In this document: piece after piece, positions 1 to 12,200 of the stretch | Layout: each line of letters starts with the position of its first letter | How positions within the stretch are numbered: the stretch's first letter is position 1 | NCBI GenBank assembly: GCA_964036315.1 | Contig: OZ038517.1 | Span: forward strand, 15,735,713 to 15,799,712 | Length of the DNA stretch: 64,000 nucleotides | Direction: 5' to 3' | DNA from: Acanthosepion esculentum | Lineage: Eukaryota; Mollusca; Cephalopoda; Sepiida; Sepiidae | Notes under the pieces: model-generated | What the model saw: the letters and a program-made list of their open reading frames with translations, nothing else | The model's database searches: none | What the model was told of the DNA's origin: nothing | Position numbers and translations under genes: made by a program

Positions 1-285
1 AAACATAAAAAAATGACTTAGAATAATTGTCGGACTTTGTCCATCTCATGATGTGTGACATATATATATATATATATATATGTAAAGACATTTTTATGTT
101 TAATATTTTTTTTTATAGATATAAGTATTTAAGTAAATGCTTTGTTTATAATAAACAGTATTAAATAACATTTACCGGCCAGAATGTCCGAGAAATTTTC
201 ATAGAAAACATTCGTCCTTCGACCGGATTCGAACCTGCATCCTATACGGAACCGTCATATAGCCTGACGTGCCATACCGCTCGGC
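1..285 (-). mobile_element. SINE family A (tRNA-derived), minus-strand copy
   Basis: Read on the minus strand this is a tRNA-like head (about 205-283) followed by an AT-rich body. The head carries a B-box-like GGATTCGAACC (as its complement) and an A-box region resembling Leu/Ser-type tRNAs. The same head and body recur at 16445-16690, 24800-25010, 42205-42450 and 42539-42725, so it is an interspersed family. A-box bases are eroded here and a short TA run (61-81) interrupts the tail. Transcription by RNA polymerase III and mobilisation by a LINE partner are inferred from SINE biology. Confidence 0.75.
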
Positions 286-410
<125 letters not shown>

Positions 411-1034
411 TAGGGATGCATATCTAAGTATCTATTCTTTCCACATCATGGCTTGATCAAAGAAAACGGTTTGAATAATTTCAACTTATACTTCAAATCT
501 TGAAACAAAAAATTCGAAATTCTTTACATATGAAGTTGATAATTATTTTTACTTTTCCCAGAAAACAAAAAATGGTAAGAAAGTGTGTCCATTGAAAACA
601 CACACCAAAAAAAGAAAAACACCGCAATAAAAAAATGCTATAATATTTCATCCGTGCATCTGCGTGCGTCTGTAACCTATTTTTGTCCATCCTAGAAAGT
701 CTTTGGTTGCGCCTTGACCTCCAACTGGCAAGCAAATATAACGCATACCCGTTCACACCGGAAGATATCGACGCCGGGTTAGAATCTGACAATGTTGTTG
801 AGTGTTAACCTGGCGCTATAATGGTCAGTTACCAGATGTTTAGCTTTAGTACGTTTGCGCAACTATTGGTCAGTAATGGCTATAATTCTCCTTTCCTTGA
901 CATCGTGAATATGGTCGTAGCGAACAACCGGCGAAACGTCGTGAACATAGCCGTTGCGTACACCGGGTGAAATGTTGTGAATATAAGATGAGAAGTGTGA
1001 GCTCAGGGAAAGGGCGTCTTGAAGGATAAGTTAA

Positions 1035-1037
<3 letters not shown>
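411..1037. other. Unclassified stretch, no gene recognised
   Basis: No coding or RNA feature could be supported. A 99-codon minus-strand frame (493-792) has no family resemblance. At 900-975 a short degenerate direct repeat (GTGAACATAG / GTGAATATAAG with nearby GCGTACACCG) suggests an old small tandem duplication. Confidence 0.5.

Positions 1038-1104
<67 letters not shown>
1038..1104. repeat. (GA)n microsatellite
   Basis: Uninterrupted GA dinucleotides for about 65 bp. Confidence 0.97.
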
Positions 1105-1108
<4 letters not shown>

Positions 1109-1299
1109 AACGATAATAATACGAATGAAAATACATTTTTGGAAATGTCTGTAAACACTGTCCCTAAAATAGACGGCAGCTAAAAACAGTGCCCAATTCT
1201 AAACAAAAAAACCCCCCAAAAAACAAGGTGTCAATAAAATGAAAAATAAAAACTGAAAAATGCACGTCCACTTACTACTAAAATTTTCCTGCGTATGAT

Positions 1300-1610
1300 G
1301 AGAAATTACATCCGGCAGCAATATCTCTGATCAGGAGATTTTGAGGAGCGTAAACCTCCCTCTTATTTACTACTGTTCCCAGGTCCACCCTGACCCGGGG
1401 TTGTAGCTATGGGCAAATAGATAACTCCCAACCTGGCGTCAACCACTATGAAAGCGTAAAAATATATTTTAATACAAGCAATACATGTTTGAAGAAATAT
1501 TATTGCCGCTAATACATTTTTAAAAAGAAAAATACATTTTACCAGCAATAAAAACATTGTCGGCATATCAACCAATCGAGGTTGATATGCCGTAAAACAA
1601 ACGAAACATG
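1300..1610 (+). mobile_element. Interspersed repeat family G, copy 1
   Basis: Begins with a CATCCGGCAGCAA-like start and a TGATCAGGAG motif, has a central CCCGGGG-containing segment, then AT-rich text with repeated TACATTTTT/ACCAGCAATA motifs. It ends in a TGTCGGCAT...GATATGCCGT hairpin. Related copies lie at 45960-46330, 54976-55390 and 56500-56830. No coding capacity is seen, and no target duplication was identified, so the transposon class is unknown. Confidence 0.6.
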
Positions 1611-1905
1611 TTTATATGACGTGCATCTCAGGAGGTAAGAACGCCCACGGTTGAAAGAGGACATTTCGAGAACTTACGAGATTAAAGAGTTAAACGACAG
1701 TAATTGTAATAAATAAATGTAAATATATTAAAATGTTAAAAATACCGTAAAGTTTATATCTACTTTAGGTCAAACCTGTATATCCCGAAAAGTATACCAA
1801 CATAAAACTAATTTTATCGTGAAAATATTGACTAATAAAATAATACACAGTATAGTCTATAACTAGACCAATGGCGATAACAGGGCGGATCTCATCTCCT
1901 TTCCA
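1611..1905. other. AT-rich stretch, nothing recognised
   Basis: No open frame or repeat signature could be supported between family G and the unassigned frame that follows. Confidence 0.5.
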
Positions 1906-1911
1906 TGTAAT

Positions 1912-2169
1912 ATGCAACGGGTAAAATTTCAAACCTGGGAGAGATGGATTCGTGCCTTTAATAAGAGCATCAAGTCACCAGACACTTCCTCAGTTAGAAT
2001 TCCAAATCTGAGTGTCGATTACATTTTTCGTGTGATGAAGGCAAGTAGAACCAAAAAGGAAACCCCTACGGAAGATTTTTTTAACACTCTGTACAAGCCA
2101 TGGGAGCCACTCGAGATAGAAGGTTACAGATTAAGAGGCGCAGTTTATGCAGATATGTGGGGAAGATAA
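1912..2169 (+). CDS. Unassigned 85-codon open frame
   Basis: An ATG-initiated frame rich in charged and aromatic residues (starts MQRVKFQTWERW) that runs into the first arm of the palindrome at 2140-2214. I do not recognise the family. Amino-acid composition looks protein-like rather than low-complexity, so it may be a remnant of a mobile-element protein or an exon-like fragment. It could equally be chance: there is no support beyond the open frame, and the last ten codons lie within an inverted repeat. Confidence 0.12.
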   Translation: MQRVKFQTWERWIRAFNKSIKSPDTSSVRIPNLSVDYIFRVMKASRTKKETPTEDFFNTLYKPWEPLEIEGYRLRGAVYADMWGR

Positions 2170-2289
2170 CGGTGGGGTTAACCGCTATCTTCCCCACATA
2201 TCTGCATAAACTGCTATCCCGATAACACAATCTTAACCTGCTTAACTTTGGGGTTAATAGTTAAGCAGGTTAAGATTGTGTTATCGGGA
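2140..2289. repeat. Two adjacent palindromes
   Basis: Palindrome 1: arms 2140-2173 and 2181-2214 (34 bp, one mismatch) with a 7-nt loop. Palindrome 2: arms 2217-2247 and 2259-2289 (31 bp, perfect) with an 11-nt loop. They sit back to back two bases apart, at the 3' edge of a jockey-like LINE remnant. Confidence 0.9.
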
Positions 2290-3010
2290 AAGCATCCCCT
2301 TGGGAGTCAGTTCCACATAGCAGTGGTTCGTTGGAAGAAGCCGCTCGAGGCAAACTTACATCTCACCAATGGAATACGAAGGGAATGAGGGTGGTTCGCT
2401 GCAATGGGTGTGGCATGGTGGGTCTCAGCCGTAAATGTTATACACTGCTGGAACTAAGGGATGTAGTTTGTCTGAGTACTTTCCATGGGAATAGCGATAG
2501 AGCAGTTAGAGGCTTGTGATGTTTCGTCTGTGAGCAAAGGGGTTGTAGGGTGGAAAACAGGTTGTCATCCACAAGGATATGGAGACGTTTTTGGATTATC
2601 TAGACTGTAAAGTAAAACTAGACGGCTCCCGCTCATATATAGCAACAATACTCCATTTCTGGCTCTTGTAGAGATAGAGGATAGCCGGAGGAGTCAGGTA
2701 CTTACTGGAACGCTACAGGGAACCGATAATTTTCCCGGCATCTTTAGCGATGGGTCGTATGTACGAGTTCCACCTGAGGTTTGGTTTCAGCTTAAATCTC
2801 AATATTCGCTCAAGTCACGGGGTCTCCCTGAGGGAACATCCGTTCATCATTAGTAATAGATCAAGGTCCGATCGATGGAATGTAACTAGAGGCATTGAAT
2901 GTAATCAGCCAGTTCCCCACTTCACTGAGCTGTTAGAGCTCGATCAGAAAAGAGATCAGCTGCCACTACTTGCTCGTCTACAGTTGTATTACTGTTGTAT
3001 CATCAGCATA
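2290..3010 (-). pseudogene. Jockey-like LINE reverse transcriptase, C-terminal remnant
   Basis: Reading the minus strand from 3010 downward gives the RT catalytic motif as IYADDTT (about 2985-3005). Then come a WL(I)TFNAS segment, MEYCCYI near 2630, and a terminal QRTTAMWN.LP segment near 2300. The same order is found in the better copy at 34620-35745 (IYADDTTIYS, CLVNFNASKTKLL, MEYCCHI, RLWNSLP). Several stops and frameshifts break the frame, so it is dead. The 5' part of the RT is missing. The minus-strand assignment rests on matching these motifs by eye between the two copies. Confidence 0.75.
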
Positions 3011-3199
3011 GATATTTACAAATGGTCGTAACATACGAATCATTTTTATGAAATAAAAAAACGGTTGGTCCGGAAAGGGAAAGAGAGAAGAAAGGACTAT
3101 GTATCAATTGAAAAAAAAAACAAAAACAAAGAAAAATGTAATGCATGGTTGTTCGCGAAAAGGACGGCTTAACAAGCAAATTAAAAATTGGAGAGACCA

Positions 3200-3660
3200 A
3201 TATCAGACAAATTCAACAATTTAAATATCTGTAAAGTGGTTTAACACAGGGCGGAAAGTGCGACACTGAAATTCGAAAGCTTATTGGGATCGCGACCGAT
3301 GCCTTTTAAAGCTAAGCAAAGTAATAAGAAAGTGAAAAATGTCAGAAACAAAGAAAACAGTATTGAACTGTTTTGTAATATCTATCTTCCTATATGGCAG
3401 TGATTGCAGATGAAGAAGAAACCTGAAGCAACAGAAATGTGATTCTACAGAAGGATGCTGAGAATGTGATGGGGCAAAGATATGAGCAACAACAAAGTTT
3501 CAGGGAAAATGGAAACTAAAAGGACACTTATATATGACATCAGAAAGAGACGACTGACATTGTTATGGCACATGAAGAGGAAAGACGGATTGGATAATTT
3601 GATACTCTCATGATAGATTGAAGGCAAGAGGGGCAGAGGAAAACAACGCATAAAGCTACC
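3200..3660 (+). pseudogene. RTE/CR1-like LINE ORF2, C-terminal remnant
   Basis: On the plus strand a degenerate frame reads FKYL, GGKCDTEIRKLIGIATDAF, then further C-terminal segments. The same segment appears as FKYLGSV...DAEIRRRIAMAKDAF in the 50163-50870 copy. Stops and frameshifts interrupt it throughout. It continues directly into the amplified 142-bp 3'-end units, so the whole 3200-4925 interval derives from one LINE family. No catalytic RT residues remain here. Confidence 0.7.
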
Positions 3661-4925
3661 CAGCAAACACGACGAGCTTATAGATGGCGGAACAGGGTTT
3701 AGGAAAGATAACAAAAAGACAAAAGTTATTAAGAGCTACAAAGGAGAGGAAATTGTGGAGAGCCATGATTGCTAATGTTCTGATGGGACACAGCACATAG
3801 ATGAAGAACGAGCTCCTGTAAATCGATGACAGAAAAAGGTTTAAAATAGATAACAAAAAGACAAAAGTTATTAAGAGTTACAAAGGAGAGGAAATAGTAG
3901 AGAGCCATGATCGTTAATGTCCTGAAGGGACACGGCACAGAGATGAAGAACGGGCTCCTGTAAATGGATGGCAGAAAAACGTTTAAAAGAGATAACAAAA
4001 TAAAAAGATATTAAGAGTTACAAAGGAGAGGAAATTGTGGAGAGCCATGATCATTAATGTTCTGAAGAAGAGACACGGCACACATGAAAAATGAGCACCT
4101 GTAAATCGATGACAAAACAGGGTTTAAAAGAGATAACAATAAGAGAAAGGTGATTAAGAGCTACAAAGGAGAGGAAAACGTGGAGAGCCATGATCGCTAA
4201 TGTTCTGAAGGGACACGTTACATAGATGAAGAATGAGCTTCTGTAAATCGATGACAGAACAGGGTTTAAAAGAGATAACAAATAGATACAATTGATTAAG
4301 AGCTACAAAGACGAGGAAATTGTGGAGAGCCATGATTGCTATTGTTCTGAAGGGACACGGCACAGAGATGAAGAACGAGGTCCTGTAAATCGATGACAGA
4401 ACAGGGTTTAAAAGAGATAACAAATAGATACAATTGATTAAGAGCTACAAAGACGAGGAAATTGTGGAGAGCCATGATCGCTAATGTCCTGAAGGGTCAC
4501 GGTACATAGAAGAAGAACGAGCCTCTGTAAATCGATGACAGAACAGGATTTAAAAGAGATAACAATGAGACAAAGGTGATTAAGAGCTACAAAGGGAGAG
4601 GAAAATGTGGAGAGCCATGATTGCTAATGTCCTGAAGGGACACGGCACATAGATGAAGAACGAGCCCCAGTAAATCGATGCCAGAACAGGGTTTAAAAGA
4701 GACAACAAATAGATACAATTTATTAAGAGCTATAAAGGAGAGGAAATTGTGGAGAGCCATGATTGCTAATGTTCTGAAGGGACACGGCACACAGATGAAG
4801 AACGAACCTCTGTAAATCGATGACAGAACAGGGTTTAAAAGAGATAACAAAAAGACAAAGGTGATTAAGAGCTACAAAGGAGAGGAAATTGTGGAGAGCC
4901 ATGAACGCCAACGCCCCATATGAAC
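3640..4925 (+). repeat. 142-bp tandem array built from a LINE 3' terminus (9 units)
   Basis: The landmark GGAGAGCCATGA recurs at about 3757, 3900, 4039, 4181, 4323, 4466, 4608, 4750 and 4889, a spacing of 139-143 bp. On the plus strand each unit encodes the last codons of the LINE: EQGLKEIT, then LRATKxRKLW, RAMIAxVLKGHGT. Units differ by substitutions and small indels. Long minus-strand frames over this region are shadows of the repeat. A single, non-amplified copy of the same 3' end lies at 5645-5750 on the minus strand. Confidence 0.88.
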
Positions 4926-4959
4926 CCGCGAGCTAGTAGAAGAAGAAGAAGATCCACCT

Positions 4960-5613
<654 letters not shown>

Positions 5614-5644
5614 TAAATAGAGAGAGATATTAAATATTTTGTAA

Positions 5645-5750
5645 AAAGAGTATTTTCTGTGTGCCGTATCCCTTCAAGGATTGGGCGATCATAGTTCTCC
5701 TCAGCTTCCTCTCCTTTGTAGCTCTTAGCAATGTTCATCTTTTTTTTTTT
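5645..5750 (-). pseudogene. LINE 3'-end fragment, same family as the 142-bp array
   Basis: The minus strand reads LLRATKERKLRRTMIAQSLKGYGT with no repeat amplification, matching one unit of 3640-4925. It gives the unamplified state for comparison. Confidence 0.75.
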
Positions 5751-6234
5751 TACTGATTTCTGTCACTCTCTGTTTACGCAAACTCGCTAGAAAGGTTATT
5801 CGCTGATTTTCTATGTCTCTGTAGTCTTCAGAATATCTTGTGAGAATTAACATCTCCAAGCCTTCCTTCCTCATGCTTCTCAGACATTTCAAATGTTTCT
5901 TTTTTGATTCTAAGTATAAGCGTTCTATTTTGTTTCAAATTAAAACTTCCACATTGCTCACGCGCACTTAGGCCCTGGACCAACAAAATGCTCTTTTGCA
6001 AAGGGAGGGGAAATGGGAAGGGTAAGGAAGGAAAAAATTATAATGCTATCCCAATATAATATTAATTTGTACAGTGCGCGAACGTTGTACAGGGTATATC
6101 CGTTATCCTTGTGAACGTATACATGTTGGCAACTTCGAAGGAGATGGTGGAAAATAAGCTTTCGTAGCGTATTTGACGACAGGAAAGACGCACATCCAGA
6201 ATTTCAGTAGAAAAAATGTTTCTATATGAAATCG
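5751..6234. other. Unclassified left flank of the satellite
   Basis: Pyrimidine-rich text with no supported gene. The sequence CTCCAAGCCTTCCTTC (near 5850) also occurs at about 51020, pointing to a shared old repeat. The last about 60 bp carry partial satellite motifs. Confidence 0.45.
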
Positions 6235-9200
6235 TCGTTGTTATTATCACCTGATCGTCTTCTGTCTGAATTTCTGGTATAAGGAGAGATCATTATTTAC
6301 ATTCAGACTAATATCCTCATCTTTGTTGTTATTATCGTCTGATCGCCTTCTGTCTGAATTTCTGGGATGAGGAGTTATCATTATTTACATTCAGACTAAT
6401 ATCCTCATCTTTGTTGTTATTATCACCTGATCGCCTTCTGTCTGAATTTCTGGTATAAGGAGTGATCATTATTTACATTCAGACTAATATCCTCATCTTT
6501 GTTGTTATTATCACCTGATCGCCTTCTGTCTGAATTTCTGGTATAAGGAGTTATCATTATTTACATTCAGACTAATATCCTCATCTTTGTTGTTATTATC
6601 ACCTGATCGCCTTCTGTCTGAATTTCTGGTATAAGGAGTTATCATTATTTACATTCAGACTAATATCCTCATCTTTGTTGTTATTATCACCTGATCGCCT
6701 TCTGTCTGAATTTCTGGTATAAGGAGTGATCATTATTTACATTCAGACTAATATCCTCATCTTTGTTGTTATTATCACCTGATCGCCTTCTGTCTGAATT
6801 TCTGGTATAAGGAGTTATCATTATTTACATTCAGACTAATATCCTCATCTTTGTTGTTATTATCACCTGATCGCCTTCTGTCTGAATTTCTGGTATAAGG
6901 AGTTATCATTATTTACATTCAGACTAATATCCTCATCTTTGTTGTTATTATCACCTGATCGCCTTCTGTCTGAATTTCTGGTATAAGGAGTTATCATTAT
7001 TTACATTCAGACTAATATCCTCATCTTTGTTGTTATTATCACCTGATCGCCTTCTGTCTGAATTTCTGGTATAAGGAGTGATCATTATTTACATTCAGAC
7101 TAATATCCTCATCTTTGTTGTTATTATCACCTGATCGCCTTCTGTCTGAATTTCTGGTATAAGGAGTTATCATTATTTACATTCAGACTAATATCCTCAT
7201 CTTTGTTGTTATTATCACCTGATCGCCTTCTGTCTGAATTTCTGGTATAAGGAGTGATCATTATTTACATTCAGACTAATATCCTCATCTTTGTTGTTAT
7301 TATCACCTGATCGCCTTCTGTCTGAATTTCTGGTATAAGGAGTTATCATTATTTACATTCAGACTAATATCCTCATCTTTGTTGTTATTATCACCTGATC
7401 GCCTTCTGTCTGAATTTCTGGTATAAGGAGTTATCATTATTTACATTCACACTAATATCCTCATCTTTGTTGTTATTATCGTCTGATCGCCTTCTGTCTG
7501 AATTTCTGGGATGAGGAGTTATCATTATTTACATTCAGACTAATATCCTGATCTTTGTTGCTATTATCACCTGATCGCCTTCTGTCTGAATTTCTGGTAT
7601 AAGGAGTTATCATTATTTACATTCAGACTAATATCCTCATGTTTGTTGCTATTATCACCTGATCGCTTTCTGTCTGAATTTCTGGTATAAGGAGTGATCA
7701 TTATTTACATTCAGACTAATATCCTCATCTTTGTTGCTATTTTCACCTGATCGCCTTCTGTCTGAATTTCTGGTATAAGGAGTTATCATTATTTACATTC
7801 AGACTAATATCCTCATCTTTGTTGTTATTTTCACATGATCGCCTTCTCTCTGAATTTCTGGTATAAGGAGTGATCATTATTTATATTCAGACTAATATCC
7901 TCATCTTTGTTGTTATTATCACTTGATCGCCTTCCGTCTGAATTTCTGGTATAAGGAGTTATCATTATTTACATTCAGACTAATATCCTCATCTTTGTTG
8001 TTATTATAATTTGATTGGCTTCTGTCTGAATTTCTGGGATGAGGAGTTATCATTATTTACATTCAGACTAATATCCTCATCTTTGTTGTTATTTTCACCG
8101 GATCGCCTTCTGTCTGAATTTCTGGTATAAGGAGTTATCATTATTTACATTCAGACTAATATCCTCATCTTTGTTGTTATTTTCACCTGATCGCCTTCTG
8201 TCTGAATTTCTGGTATAAGGAGTTATCATTATTTACATTCAGACTAATACCCTCATCTTTGTTGTTATTTTCACATGATCGCCTTCTCTCTGAATTTCTG
8301 GTATAAGGAGTGATCATTATTTATATTCAGACTAATATCCTCATCTTTGTTGTTATTATCACTTGATCGCCTTCCGTCTGAATTTCTGGTATAAGGAGTT
8401 ATCATTATTTACATTCAGACTAACATCCTCATCTTTGTTGTTATTATAATTTGATCGGCTTCTGTCTGAATTTCTGGGATGAGGAGTTATCATTATTTAC
8501 ATTCAGACTAATATCCTCATCTTTGTTGTTATTTTCACCGGATCGCCTTCTGTCTGAATTTCTGGTATAAGGAGTTATCATTATTTACATTCAGACTAAT
8601 ATCCTCATCTTTGTTGTTATTTTCACCGGATCGCCTTCTGTCTGAATTTCTGGTATAAGGAGTTATCATTATTTTCATTCAGACTAATATCCTCAATTTT
8701 GTTGTTATTTTCACCTGATAGCATACTGTCTGAATTTCTGGTATTAGGCGTTATCATTATGTACATTCAGACTAATATCCTCATCTTTGTTGTTATTATC
8801 ATCTGATCGCATTCTGTCTGAATTTCTGGGATGAGGAGTTATCATTATTTACATTCAGACTAATATCCTCATCTTTGTTGTTATTTTCACCTGATCGCCT
8901 TCTGTCTTAATTTCTGGGATGAGGAGTTATTATTGTTTTCATTCAGACTAATATCCTCATCTTTCTTGTTATTTCCACCTGATCGCCTTCTGTCTGAATT
9001 TCTGGGATGTGGAGTTATCATTATTTACATTCAGACTAATATCCTCATCTTTGTTGTTATTTTCACCTGATCGCCTTCTGTCTGAATTTCTGGTATAAGG
9101 AGTTATCATTATTTACATTCAGACTAATATCCTCATCTTTGTTGCTATTATCACCTGATCGCCATCCGTCTGAATTTTTGGGATGAGGAGTTATCATTAT

Positions 9201-12200
9201 TTAGATTCAGACTTATATCCTCATCTTTGTAGTTATTTTTACCTGATCGCCTTCTGTCTGAATTTCTGGTATAAGGAGTGATCATTATTTACATTCAGAC
9301 TAATATCCTCATCTTTGTTGTTATTATCACCTGATCGCCTTCTGTCTGAATTTCTGGGATAAGGAGTTATCATTATTTACATTCAGACTAATATCCTCAT
9401 CTTTGTTGTTATTGTCACCTGATCGCCTTCTGTCTGAATTTCTGGTATAAGGATTTATCATTATTTACATTCAGACTAATATCCTCATCTTTGTTGTTAT
9501 TATCGTCTGATCGCCTTCTGTCTGAATTTCTGGGATGAGGAGTTATCATTATTTACATTCAGACTAATATCCTGATCTTTGTTGCTATTATCACCTGATC
9601 GCCTTCTGTCTGAATTTCTGGTATAAGGAGTTATCATTATTTACATTCAGACTAAAATCCTCATCTTTGTTGCTATTATCACCTGATCGCCTTCTGTCTG
9701 AATTTCTGGTATAAGGAGTTATCATTATTTACATTCAGACTAATATCCTCATCTTTGTTGTTATTTTCACCTGATCGCCTTCTGTCTGAATTTCTGGTAT
9801 AAGGAGTGATCATTATTTACATTCAGACTAATATCCTCATCTTTGTTGTTATTTTCACCTGATCGCCTTCTGTCTGAATTTCTGGTATAAGGAGTGATCA
9901 TTATTTACATTCAGACTAATATCCTCATCTTTGTTGTTATTATCACCTGATCGCCTTCTGTCTGAATTTCTGGTATAAGGAGTTATCATTATTTACATTC
10001 AGACTAATATCCTCATCTTTGTTGTTATTATCACCTGATCGCCTTCTGTCTGAATTTCTGGTATAAGGAGTTATCATTATTTACATTCAGACTAATATCC
10101 TCATCTTTGTGGTTATTATCGTCTGATCGCCTTCTGTCTGAATTTCTGGGATGAGGAGTTATCATTATTTACATTCAGACTAATATCCTGATCTTTGTTG
10201 CTATTATCACCTGATCGCCTTCTGTCTGAATTTCTGGTATAAGGAGTTATCACTATTTACATTCAGACTAATATCCTTATCTTTGTTGCTATTATCACCT
10301 GATCGCCTTCTGTCTGAATTTCTGGTATAAGGAGTTATCATTATTTACATTCAGACTAATATCCTCATCTTTGTTGTTATTTTCACCTGATCGACTTCTG
10401 TCTGAATTTCTGGTATAAGGAGTTATCATTATTTACATTCAGACTAATATCCTCATCTTTGTTGCTATTATCACCTGATCGCCTTCTGTCTGAATTTCTG
10501 GGATGAGGAGTTATCATTATTTAGATTCAGACTAATATCCTCATCTTTGTAGTTATTTTCACCTGATCGCCTTCTGTCTGAATTTCTGATATAAGGAGGG
10601 ATCATTATTTACATTCAGACTAATATCCTCATCTTTGTTGTTATTATCATCTGATCGACTTCTGTCTGAATTTCTGGTATAAGGAGTTATCATTATTTAC
10701 ATTCAGACTAATATCCTCATCTTTGTTGTTATTATCATCTGATCGACTTCTGTCTGAATTTCTGGTATAAGGAGTGATCATTATTTACATTCAGACTAAT
10801 ATCCTCGTCTTTGTTGTTATTAACACCTGATCGCCCACAGTCTGAATTTCTGGTATAAGGAGTTAACATTATTTAAATTCAGACTAATATCCTCATCTTT
10901 GTTGTTATTATCACCTGATCACTTTCCGTCTGAATTTCTGCGATGAGGAGTGATCATTATTTACATTCAGACTTATATCCTCATCTGTGTTGTTATTATC
11001 ACCTGTTCGCCTTCTGCCTTATTTTCTCGGATGAGGAGTTATCATTATTTACATTCAGACTAATATCCTCATCTTTGTTGTTATTATCACCTGATCGCCT
11101 TCTGTCTGAATTCCTGGGATGAGGAGTAATGATTAATTACATTCAGACTAATATCCTCATCTTTGTTGTTATTATCACCTGATCACTTTCTGTCTGAATT
11201 TCTCCGATGAGTAGTGATCATTATTTACATTCAGACTAATATCCTCATCATTATTGTTATTATACCCTGACCACATGCTGTTGTAATTTCTGGGATGAGG
11301 AGTTATCATTATTTACATTCAGACTAATATCCTCATCTTTGTTGTTATTATCATCTGATCGACTTCTGTCTGAATTTCTGGTATAAGGAGTTATCATTAT
11401 TTACATTCAGACTAATATCCTCATCTTTGTTGTTATTATCATCTGATCGACTTCTGTCTGAATTTCTGGTATAAGGAGTGATCATTATTTACATTCAGAC
11501 TAATATCCTCGTCTTTGTTGTTATTAACACCTGATCGCCCACAGTCTGAATTTCTGGTATAAGGAGTTAACATTATTTAAATTCAGACTAATATCCTCAT
11601 CTTTGTTGTTATTATCACCTGATCACTTTCCGTCTGAATTTCTGCGATGAGGAGTGATCATTATTTACATTCAGACTTATATCCTCATCTGTGTTGTTAT
11701 TATCACCTGTTCGCCTTCTGCCTTATTTTCTCGGATGAGGAGTTATCATTATTTACATTCAGACTAATATCCTCATCTTTGTTGTTATTATCACCTGATC
11801 GCCTTCTGTCTGAATTCCTGGGATGAGGAGTAATGATTAATTACATTCAGACTAATATCCTCATCTTTGTTGTTATTATCACCTGATCACTTTCTGTCTG
11901 AATTTCTCCGATGAGGAGTGATCATTATTTACATTCAGACTAATATCCTCATCATTATTGTTATTATACCCTGACCACATGCTGTTGTAATTTCTGGGAT
12001 GAGGAGTTATCATTATTTACATTCAGACTAATATCCTCATCTTTGTTGTTATTTTCACCTGATCGCCTTCTGTCTGAATTTCTGGTATAAGGAGTGATCA
12101 TTATTTACATTCAGACTAATATCCTCATCTTTGTTGTTATTATCACCTGATCGCCTTCTGTCTGAATTTCTGGGATAAGGAGTTATCATTATTTACATTC

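Noticed and set aside
3445..4911. Series of similar minus-strand frames beginning MLSLLNPVLSSIYR, suggesting a gene family
   Set aside because: They are the antisense of the 142-bp LINE-end array; the meaningful reading is plus strand (EQGLKEIT, RAMIA).
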